Shown here in pieces: positions 1 to 4,349 of a stretch of DNA of 5,031 nucleotides (position 1 is its first letter; each line of letters starts with the position of its first letter). Under the pieces are notes generated by a model. That model saw nothing but the letters and a program-made list of their open reading frames with translations. It had not been told where the DNA came from and searched no databases. The position numbers and the translations under genes are program-made. This DNA comes from JAFDWI01 sp040255345 (lineage in GTDB: Bacteria; Actinomycetota; Acidimicrobiia; Acidimicrobiales; Iamiaceae), in contig JBDZUV010000171.1 in assembly GCA_040255345.1 (NCBI GenBank), forward strand, positions 1 through 5,031, read 5' to 3'.

Positions 1-22
1 GTGGCGGTGGCGGTGGCGGTGG
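1..22. repeat. Short tandem repeat, GTGGCG x3
   Basis: Three uninterrupted GTGGCG hexamers plus a partial fourth copy start at the first base. Read on the minus strand they encode alternating Ala and Thr inside the EEP-type gene. Because the repeat touches the window edge, its full copy number is unknown. It may be a variable low-complexity linker, or a place where assembly is difficult. Confidence 0.8.
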
Positions 23-263
23 GCATCGTGTCGCTACCCCAGGCATCACAGATGCGGGCGTGGTCGGCCGGTTCGAACGCTTCGGCGAGCGCGGCGACGT
101 CGAAGCGGCGACTCAGCGCGGCGCCGATCGCGGCCGCCCGCTCGGGGACCGCCGGTGCGGCGAGCTCGCCGATCGCAGGAAGCCCGGGCCCGCCGGGGAT
201 CGGGTGCGGGTGCAACAGAAAGGTGTTCCAGAACACCAGCCGGATCTGATCGGGCGAGGACAT
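1..263 (-). CDS. Endonuclease/exonuclease/phosphatase-fold protein, N-terminal part (runs off left edge)
   Basis: The minus strand reads 87 codons from ATG at 263-261 to the window edge. The protein begins MSSPDQIRLVFWNTFLL and continues to RFDVAALAEAFEP. This matches the opening of the EEP superfamily, which includes DNase I, exonuclease III and neutral sphingomyelinase: a beta strand ending in Asn (N13), a helix with a conserved Arg (R42), then a second strand leading to the metal-binding Glu (E61, in the position of the family's QEVF motif). The rest of the catalytic domain lies outside the window, so the substrate (nucleic acid, inositol phosphate or sphingolipid) cannot be told. An in-frame TAG at 278-276 leaves ATG 263 as the only reasonable start. 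No clear Shine-Dalgarno precedes it. The gene lies 214 bp downstream of the phosphonate hydrolase gene on the same strand. At the edge the frame runs into an Ala-Thr repeat that may be a linker. Codons are GC-rich at third positions, as expected for a real gene. Confidence 0.62.
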   Translation of the reverse strand, partial: MSSPDQIRLVFWNTFLLHPHPIPGGPGLPAIGELAAPAVPERAAAIGAALSRRFDVAALAEAFEPADHARICDAWGSDTMPTATATA

Positions 264-415
264 GCGCCAGGGAATCTACCCGCCCGTTCTCCGGCCGGTC
301 CCCCGTGGGGTGACCGTCCGCGCCTTGCGAAGCGGTCTCGCAGCCGACCGCACCGACCGAGCTTCGAGACGTAGGGCACGTTGTTCACGACCGTCCTGAC
401 GAGGTCCGATCAGGC

Positions 416-435
416 GGGCCGGGGGGCGGGCGGGG
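416..435 (+). other. G-rich tract with four G-runs (possible G-quadruplex)
   Basis: The plus strand carries G3, G6, G3 and G4 runs separated by 2, 1 and 1 bases, which fits the simple quadruplex pattern. The tract lies 43-62 bp beyond the stop codon of the phosphonate hydrolase gene, within the 214-bp space before the next minus-strand gene. The RNA made from that operon would carry the C-rich complement, so any structure would be in the template DNA strand. In GC-rich DNA such tracts occur by chance. The rest of the spacer shows only weak hairpins. Confidence 0.3.
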
Positions 436-477
436 TGGCCTCGAAAGAGGAGCGGCGCGCGTCCCGGGTCGTGACGG

Positions 478-2028
478 TCACACACGGGGATCGCGTCGGA
501 CCACCACACCGGCACCAGACAGGAAGTGCCCGGTGAGCGTGCGGTCGAGGTGGTTGACCCGCCAGCGCAGCATCTTCTCGTACAGCTCGGCGAGCACGGA
601 GGCGTATGCCGAGTCCATCGCCCGGTTCACGATCTGGTCGGGATCGCTTTGCAGGTCGAACAGCAGCGGCGGCGCGATCTCGGGTGGCGCGGCGAAGTGC
701 ACGAGCTTCCAGTCGCCGGTCCGCAGCACCCCGACCGCGCACTGCTCCATGCTCAAACCGAACACGTCCTCGGCGAGGTGGCTCACCGGGTCACGGAAGT
801 CCCATTCCCAGTGGGCGTCGCGGCGCCACGGCGTGGTGGCGTCGGGGTCGCCGCCGTGGAGGAACGGCTGCAGTGGCCGCCCGTCACATTGCAGCGGCAC
901 CTCGAGGCCCATCCAGGTGCACAGCGTGGGCAGCACGTCGACGTGTTCGGTGACCGCGTCGACGACGTGACCGCGGGTGGCGTCGGCCTCGGGCCGGGGG
1001 TCGACCACGATCATCGGCACGTGGTAGCTCTCGTCGAACCAGGCGAGTTTCTGGAGCAGCCAGTGGTCACCGGCCTGTTCGCCGTGGTCGGAGGTGAGCA
1101 CGACCAGCGTGTCGGCCAGCAGGCCCTGGGCGTCCATCCAGTCGAACAGTTCGCCGAGCCGGTCGTCGACCTCGGCCATCGCGCCCCAGTAGGTGGCCCG
1201 CTGCTGGCGGCGGTCCCGCTCATCGGTCGGGCACCCCACGTCGGGCAGCGAGATCGCCGCGGCCGCGAGCGGGTGCATCGCCATCTCGTCGTCACGGTTG
1301 GGGTGGCCGCGGAACCCGCCGCCATCCTCGGCGTCGTAGACGTCGTGGTAACCCTCGGGGTTGCGGTACGGCGGGTGAGGCCGGATGAAGCTGAGGTGGG
1401 CGAACCATGGGGCATCGCCGGTGCCATGGTCGAGCCAGTCTTTGAAGGTCTCGACGACCATGACGGTTTCGGAATGCTCCGTGGCGAACCGGGTCGGCGC
1501 CCAGGTGTCGCCGTGGTCGTCCGCACCCGGGAAGTGCTCACGGGGAAGGTAGAGATCCTGCGGGTTGGCGGGTACGTCGACGCCCTTGTCGGCGAGCCAT
1601 TTGCCCCAGGCGGGCGACCCGGCCGACTCGGGGTTGAACAGCACGGCGTCGAACCCGGGTAGCACTTCTTCATAGGTGCTCAGGCGCGGGTCGCCGGGTG
1701 GCAGGGTGCGGGGGTCGAGCGAGGTGTCGGTGTAGCCGAACAGAGCCGGGTTCGAATAGCCGGCGAGGCGGGCCTGGCGGGCGGTGTTGGTGAAGCGGTC
1801 GTCCAGCGGCGTGCCGTTGAGGACCGAGCGGTGGTTCTGCGCGTACATGCCCGTGTGGAGGGTGGCGCGGCTCGGCCCGCAGGGGGCGATGTTGGCCCAG
1901 TGGTTGGCGAAGCGCACGCCCCGGGCGGCGAGCCGGTCGAGGTTCGGGGTGCGCACGACGGGGTGGCCGGCGGCCGACAGGCAGTCGCCCCGCCACTGGT
2001 CGACGGTGATGAACAGGACGTTGCCCCG
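478..2028 (-). CDS. Phosphonate monoester hydrolase / sulfatase-like phosphodiesterase, 5' end lost in gap
   Basis: 516 codons are visible, ending in TGA at 480-478. The protein begins RGNVLFITVDQWRGD, which closely resembles the start of rhizobial and Burkholderia-type phosphonate monoester hydrolases. Those enzymes are about 510 residues long, so only a few codons should be missing. Numbering from the first visible residue: D10 and Q11 are in the first metal-binding strand. C50 is in APCGPSRATLHTGMY, the sulfatase C-x-P-S-R signature whose Cys is converted to formylglycine as the nucleophile. FGYTDT corresponds to the substrate-pocket loop and IRPHPPY carries an active-site His. TSDHGE (D314, H315) supplies metal ligands and K327 follows in LLQK. 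The C-terminus, with HFAAPPEIAPPLLFDLQSDP followed by WRVNHLDRTLTG, also matches this subfamily rather than classical arylsulfatases. Known relatives hydrolyse phosphonate monoesters and phosphodiesters, and sulfate esters promiscuously. The natural substrate is unknown. No signal peptide can be judged because the start is missing; the family is usually cytoplasmic. A formylglycine-generating enzyme is expected elsewhere in the genome. No frameshift is seen. Confidence 0.94.
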   Translation of the reverse strand, partial: RGNVLFITVDQWRGDCLSAAGHPVVRTPNLDRLAARGVRFANHWANIAPCGPSRATLHTGMYAQNHRSVLNGTPLDDRFTNTARQARLAGYSNPALFGYTDTSLDPRTLPPGDPRLSTYEEVLPGFDAVLFNPESAGSPAWGKWLADKGVDVPANPQDLYLPREHFPGADDHGDTWAPTRFATEHSETVMVVETFKDWLDHGTGDAPWFAHLSFIRPHPPYRNPEGYHDVYDAEDGGGFRGHPNRDDEMAMHPLAAAAISLPDVGCPTDERDRRQQRATYWGAMAEVDDRLGELFDWMDAQGLLADTLVVLTSDHGEQAGDHWLLQKLAWFDESYHVPMIVVDPRPEADATRGHVVDAVTEHVDVLPTLCTWMGLEVPLQCDGRPLQPFLHGGDPDATTPWRRDAHWEWDFRDPVSHLAEDVFGLSMEQCAVGVLRTGDWKLVHFAAPPEIAPPLLFDLQSDPDQIVNRAMDSAYASVLAELYEKMLRWRVNHLDRTLTGHFLSGAGVVVRRDPRV

Positions 2029-2128
2029 NNNNNNNNNNNNNNNNNNNNNNNNNNNNNNNNNNNNNNNNNNNNNNNNNNNNNNNNNNNNNNNNNNNNNNNN
2101 NNNNNNNNNNNNNNNNNNNNNNNNNNNN
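2029..2128. other. Assembly gap, 100 N
   Basis: The gap is exactly 100 ambiguous bases, the usual placeholder for a scaffold gap of unknown size. It removes the start codon and promoter of the phosphonate hydrolase gene. Reading frames that appear continuous across it are artefacts, because the true length and therefore the frame are unknown. Strong GC palindromes lie just to its right (2167-2180 and 2226-2243), which may have hindered sequencing. Confidence 0.99.
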
Positions 2129-2265
2129 ACAACCGGGATGGTTCTGCCCCACGCCGAGTCGCCGCCGTGCCCGCGGGCACAGTCCGGCAGCGACTTGGTC
2201 GAACGCTCGGCATCCTCGGGTGCCTCCGCGCCCGCGGGCGCGGTCTCGTCGACGGGAGGACGCAT
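2129..2265 (-). CDS. Coding-like fragment ending in the gap, unidentified
   Basis: From ATG at 2265-2263 the minus strand gives 45 complete codons before the gap, beginning MRPPVDETAPAGAEAPEDAE. Third positions are richer in G/C than first and second positions in this frame, as in real genes here. The peptide is acidic and Pro/Ala-rich, with no motif that I recognise. No Shine-Dalgarno precedes the ATG, which lies 15 bp beyond the long inverted repeat. It could be the N-terminus of a separate small gene, a non-homologous N-terminal extension of the phosphonate hydrolase, or simply GC-rich intergenic DNA. Known relatives of the hydrolase start close to the RGNVL sequence, so an extension is unlikely. 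Confidence 0.25.
2226..2243. repeat. 18-bp perfect GC palindrome
   Basis: CCGCGCCCGCGGGCGCGG equals its own reverse complement. A second, 14-bp palindrome with the same CCCGCGGG centre lies at 2167-2180 (GTGCCCGCGGGCAC), and the same core recurs at 3030-3039. All three contain a SacII site. They lie around the assembly gap and may be protein-binding sites, hairpins that block polymerases, or chance in GC-rich DNA. Confidence 0.6.
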
Positions 2266-2280
2266 GCTGGGGAACGCGCG

Positions 2281-2340
2281 GTCCAACGTCACAGCGACAA
2301 ACGCGCTCAGCAGTCCCCGTTTGTCGCTGTGACGTTGGAC
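2281..2340. repeat. Perfect 23-bp inverted repeat with 14-nt loop
   Basis: The arms 2281-2303 and 2318-2340 are exact reverse complements and begin GTCCAACGTCACAGCGACAA. The loop 2304-2317 is unpaired. The repeat lies between two minus-strand reading frames, 103 bp after the stop of the upstream membrane-protein gene (2443) and 15 bp before the ATG at 2265. No T-run follows either arm, so it is not a standard intrinsic terminator, although terminators of high-GC actinobacteria often lack one. The stem is long, perfect and only moderately GC-rich. It could be a terminator, a dispersed REP- or MITE-like element, or a large operator. The structure itself is certain; the function is not. Confidence 0.9.
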
Positions 2341-2394
2341 GATGCAACCGGCCGATTGCCTCAGACCATGGCCGACTGCCAACCGGCGCGCATT

Positions 2395-2410
2395 CGTGCC
2401 AGTGGGCACG
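2395..2410 (-). terminator. Small hairpin after the membrane-protein gene
   Basis: CGTGCC at 2395-2400 and GGCACG at 2405-2410 form a perfect 6-bp stem with a 4-nt loop. It starts 32 bp downstream of the TGA at 2445-2443. There is no T-run, so termination is only a guess from position. Confidence 0.2.
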
Positions 2411-2442
2411 TCGATCGGCACTGATCCCGCTCGCCGAGCAAA

Positions 2443-2997
2443 TCAGGCTGCAGCCACGTTGCCGAACGTCTCATTCGCGGCGACAGGCGCGAGACGAAAC
2501 GTGACGAATTCGCCGTCATGCGAGTCGATACGGACGATCACAGCACCCCAATGAAGGCGTCGACACTCGACGCCTTCGACCGTGTCGATGCGCACCCGGA
2601 AGTCGGTGGCGCCCAGCGACCGATCCCTCGGATCCGGGCTCCACAAGTAAGCGTCGTCGGTCGTCGTGATCGTCCCGTGTTCGGTGACCCCGGGTCCAAG
2701 AATGCGATCGGAGAGTTCATTCCAAACCGACGAGCGAGGCCTCGATGACCGTGACGAGAGTGCCGGTAGGTACGCGCACCGTGTCGTGGTGCCCTTTTGC
2801 CGACTCGGGAACATCGCCTTGAAAAGAGTCACATCGTCGGAGATCGAGGCGCTGCCGGTTGCAGCCACCGCAACGCTGGTGAGCAGCCACGCGATCGGCT
2901 TCAGGACGAACGCCGCCCTGCGACGACGCCGGTAACGTCGCAGGCCGCGCTCGATGTCCGGGTCGATCTTGCCCGTGGCAGGTTCAGGGGTCACCAC
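2443..2997 (-). CDS. Membrane-anchored protein of unknown function, probably frame-disrupted
   Basis: The uninterrupted frame from GTG 2997 gives 184 residues. A basic cytoplasmic stretch RRYRRRRR (20-27) is followed by one hydrophobic segment (about 28-50, LKPIAWLLTSVAVAATGSA), suggesting one membrane anchor with the C-terminal part outside. No known family is recognised. Residues 60-91 look like out-of-frame Ser/Arg-rich sequence. The adjacent frame of the same DNA gives a natural sequence, including HDTVRVPTGTLVTVIEASLVG. Adding one base at the A4 run 2822-2825 and removing one from the A3 run 2724-2726 gives a continuous protein reading ASLVGWNELSDRILGPG across the second joint. The start is also doubtful. 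A good Shine-Dalgarno at 3013-3017 precedes ATG 3007-3005, which reads MIMGGDP then stops. One base fewer in the G4 run 2987-2990 would join it to the main frame. It may be a real gene with sequencing errors at homopolymers, or a decaying one. Confidence 0.55.
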   Translation of the reverse strand: MVTPEPATGKIDPDIERGLRRYRRRRRAAFVLKPIAWLLTSVAVAATGSASISDDVTLFKAMFPSRQKGTTTRCAYLPALSSRSSRPRSSVWNELSDRILGPGVTEHGTITTTDDAYLWSPDPRDRSLGATDFRVRIDTVEGVECRRLHWGAVIVRIDSHDGEFVTFRLAPVAANETFGNVAAA

Positions 2998-3012
2998 CCA
3001 TGATCATGGCAC

Positions 3013-3017
3013 CCTCC
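3013..3017 (-). promoter_or_regulatory. Shine-Dalgarno GGAGG supporting an alternative start at 3007
   Basis: The minus strand reads GGAGG, five bases, then ATG at 3007-3005. That ATG frame closes after seven codons, while the long frame can begin only at GTG 2997 or 2994, too far from this site. The mismatch between the best ribosome binding site and the long frame supports an indel near the start of the gene. Confidence 0.45.
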
Positions 3018-3121
3018 CCGACCGGCCGTGCCCGCGGGCGCGGGCCAGTCGAAGGCCTACGATTCTCTGATCGGATCGGTCGGCCGAGCACTTCGGGACC
3101 ATGAGGTATCGATTCGACCAT

Positions 3122-3196
3122 GCCCTGGTAGCTCAGATGGGTAGAGCAACCGCCTCCTAAGCGGATCGGTCACCCACCCGAGTGTTCACCGGTGTT
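3122..3196 (+). pseudogene. Decayed tRNA-Arg(CCT) copy: intact 5' part, degenerate T arm
   Basis: Bases 3122-3164 match the 5' 43 bases of the intact tRNA-Arg at 4350-4392 with one difference (G for A at 3141, in the D loop). This covers the 5' acceptor strand, D arm and anticodon loop with anticodon CCT. The anticodon stem then loses its last pair (A at 3165), one extra base is present, and the T arm is degenerate. Bases 3168-3184 match 4395-4411 at 10 of 17 positions, with five of the seven changes being transitions. The 3' acceptor strand that should pair with GCCCTGG is missing, so a normal tRNA cannot form. It could be half of an integration site or an old duplicate in decay. TATCGAT at 3107-3113 may be a surviving -10 element. 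Confidence 0.85.
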
Positions 3197-3336
3197 CATG
3201 ATTGTCCACAGTTGTACGGGTTTCGGGCCAATGCGGGAGGTCGGCCGTTCACCATTGTTCGCAGACGTCCACCCCGGTTCATGGGTGTTGGGTGCCCGGT
3301 TCGGCACCACGGGGTCGCATGTCCCGGTGGTGCCCA
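3184..3336 (+). repeat. Cluster of short direct repeats (GTTCACC-type and GGTGCCC-type)
   Basis: GTTCACCGGTGTTC at 3184-3197 recurs as GTTCACCATTGTTC at 3247-3260 (12 of 14) and GTTCATGGGTGTTG at 3277-3290 (11 of 14). GGTGCCCG occurs at 3291-3298 and GGTGCCCA at 3329-3336. No convincing gene lies in 3197-3341. Such clustered, same-orientation short repeats just inside a tRNA junction resemble integrase arm-binding sites, or less likely the iterons of a plasmid origin. The repeats are visible; the role is inference. Confidence 0.45.
3202..3210 (+). promoter_or_regulatory. Single DnaA-box-like site TTGTCCACA
   Basis: TTGTCCACA matches the DnaA box of high-GC actinobacteria exactly. It sits among the short direct repeats next to the broken tRNA copy. 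Only one perfect box is seen here, and a looser TCGTCCACA at 3610-3618 lies inside a gene. A replication role is not shown and chance is possible. Confidence 0.25.
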
Positions 3337-3341
3337 ACCAC

Positions 3342-3719
3342 CTACCGGTATTCCTCACCTTCGAGCACGGTCCCCCACTCTTGACGGAGAACCTCCACCC
3401 CGGTCTGCCCCTTGTCCTGTTGAAGCGCGATGGCGAAGCGCAACTTGCAGTCCTCGCACCAGCCCTGAAGCGAGATCGTGTGACGGCGATATATGCCGCG
3501 TGGCCCCAAGGGGATGTCGACCTCAGGACCCTGACGGACTGCGCCACGGTGGTCGACGTGGACCACCTTGATGTCGCCATCTTCACGCGGTCGACCTGCC
3601 ATGAAGACATCGTCCACATGGACCATGTCGGAGCGGCACATCGGACAGAGCAGCAACGCTTTGTCCCCCACGATTGCGAAGCGCGGTGGCGCGACAGGTT
3701 CGTCGAAGGGATCGTCCAC
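3342..3719 (-). CDS. Zinc-ribbon protein of mobile-element type, 125 aa
   Basis: The start is GTG 3719-3717, chosen because AGGAGG lies six bases upstream. A frame-compatible start further upstream at 3752 has no such site and would place this Shine-Dalgarno inside the gene. The protein has CPMC (C25, C28) and, about 60 residues later, WCEDC (C88, C91), a split four-cysteine zinc site. Between them is a beta-rich middle (DIKVVHVDHRGAV) and a GIYRRHTISL strand. It ends with LRFAIALQQDKGQTGVEV. This layout (CPxC, a VxV stretch, a CExC knuckle, then QxKGxTxV) is one I associate with uncharacterised short proteins of actinobacterial phages, plasmids and genomic islands. Function is unknown; nucleic-acid or protein binding is the usual guess for zinc ribbons. 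Codon use is less GC-biased than in the phosphonate hydrolase gene and includes ATA and TAT, which fits acquisition by transfer. It lies inside the tRNA-bracketed segment and appears to be transcribed alone. Confidence 0.82.
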   Translation of the reverse strand: MDDPFDEPVAPPRFAIVGDKALLLCPMCRSDMVHVDDVFMAGRPREDGDIKVVHVDHRGAVRQGPEVDIPLGPRGIYRRHTISLQGWCEDCKLRFAIALQQDKGQTGVEVLRQEWGTVLEGEEYR

Positions 3720-3725
3720 GGGATT

Positions 3726-3731
3726 CCTCCT
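3726..3731 (-). promoter_or_regulatory. Shine-Dalgarno AGGAGG for the zinc-ribbon gene
   Basis: The minus strand reads AGGAGG, then AATCCC, then GTG at 3719-3717. This perfect site with six-base spacing decides the start. A possible -10 box, TACACT, lies further upstream at 3780-3775 on the minus strand without a good -35. Confidence 0.8.
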
Positions 3732-3992
3732 GTTGTCAGTGCCGCTGGCCACTCGGCTAGCGGGGTCGCTCAGGAGTGTAACCCACCTGACTCGGCATCA
3801 TGGGCAGCGGGTGATGCAGGAGAACCCCGCGGCCCATGGTGACCGATCAGCCGCTCAGCACTTCGCCGAGCGGTCCTACGGCGGCGTCGATCGCCGCGCG
3901 GCGGGCAGGACTCATTCCGCCGGCGGCGAGCACACGACCCCGTTGAGCACCCGCCTCGGTCGACTTGCGACGTAGCCCACGAGCGCACCCGG

Positions 3993-3998
3993 TACTCT
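3993..3998 (+). promoter_or_regulatory. -10 box TACTCT of a probable leaderless promoter
   Basis: TACTCT fits the actinobacterial TANNNT -10 pattern and ends six bases before ATG 4005. A transcript starting at normal spacing would begin at or next to the A of the ATG, giving a leaderless mRNA. This agrees with the lack of a Shine-Dalgarno before the gene. No clear -35 is seen at 17 bp. Confidence 0.5.
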
Positions 3999-4004
3999 CT
4001 AGGC

Positions 4005-4175
4005 ATGAACTACATCGTTTCCTACAAGGGCGGACCCACCCAGAGCGTGACCGCCGACGCTTTCACCCTGGGCGAAGAGTGGATCACCTTCGAAAGGGAC
4101 GGTGATGACGTGTTGGTCGTCGCCTCCGGCATTGTCGCAAGCGTCCGAGACGAAAGCGTCAAGCCGGCGATGTAG
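4005..4175 (+). CDS. Small hypothetical protein, 56 aa
   Basis: ATG 4005 to TAG 4173-4175. The protein starts MNYIVSYKGGPTQSVTADAF, continues TLGEEWITFERDGDDVLVVA, and ends in an ASVRDESVKPAM tail. It is short, acidic and predicted to be mostly beta strands, with alternating hydrophobic residues and no Cys or membrane segment. The shape resembles a common class of small actinobacterial proteins with a YxxxYxxGxTxxVxADxF pattern followed by EWxxF and a final V-A-SVR strand, whose function is unknown to me. The start is supported by the leaderless-type -10 box just upstream. It lies in the tRNA-bracketed segment, divergent from the zinc-ribbon gene, with a 285-bp spacer between their starts. 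That spacer (3720-4004) holds the two putative promoters and a weak 6-bp hairpin (3851-3873) but no convincing gene. Confidence 0.72.
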   Translation: MNYIVSYKGGPTQSVTADAFTLGEEWITFERDGDDVLVVASGIVASVRDESVKPAM

Positions 4176-4248
4176 CCCGTCGCTCGCTCGAATAGCGACA
4201 GGGTGCGTCCTGGGTGATGCGCTGTGACCCGCGTGGTGCCGATCGATG

Positions 4249-4273
4249 TGTTGGGTGCCCGATTCGGTGCCCG
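4249..4273 (+). repeat. GGTGCCCG direct repeat, also found near the left tRNA copy
   Basis: Two exact GGTGCCCG octamers lie 12 bp apart (4254-4261 and 4266-4273). The surrounding 23 bases (4249-4271) match 3286-3308 at 20 of 23 positions, and all three differences are transitions. One copy lies just right of the broken tRNA and the other 77 bp left of the intact tRNA, so both fall inside the bracketed segment near its ends, as arm-type integrase sites would. Elsewhere 4176-4349 shows no gene. Confidence 0.5.
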
Positions 4274-4349
4274 GCCGCTGCTGTCGACCCGGGCAGATCG
4301 CGGAGAAGCCCGAGAATCTGCATGCGGTACCGTGCTCTGAGCAGTCCAT

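Noticed and set aside
1..249. Plus-strand frame starting GTG at base 1
   Set aside because: It is Ala/Ser-rich without motifs and lies opposite the EEP-type gene, which has a recognisable family pattern.
297..351. Hairpins in the spacer before the EEP-type gene (for example GCGGTC/GACCGC at 332-351)
   Set aside because: Stems are six bases or less without a T-run, as expected by chance at this GC content.
526..1662. Long plus-strand frame of 378 codons
   Set aside because: It lies opposite the phosphonate hydrolase gene, is Val/Gly/His-rich and has no domain. It is an antisense by-product of GC-rich codon use.
478..2421. One continuous 647-codon minus-strand gene across the N gap
   Set aside because: The gap length is a placeholder, so frame continuity is meaningless. 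Known relatives begin at the residues just left of the gap, and the right part includes the inverted repeat.
3720..3752. Longer zinc-ribbon protein starting at 3752
   Set aside because: The perfect Shine-Dalgarno at 3731-3726 would lie inside it, and there is no site before 3752. GTG 3719 is better.
3848..3920. 22-codon minus-strand frame MSPARRAAIDAAVGPLGEVL ending at a weak hairpin
   Set aside because: Too short, with no ribosome binding site and no context. It may be chance in GC-rich DNA.
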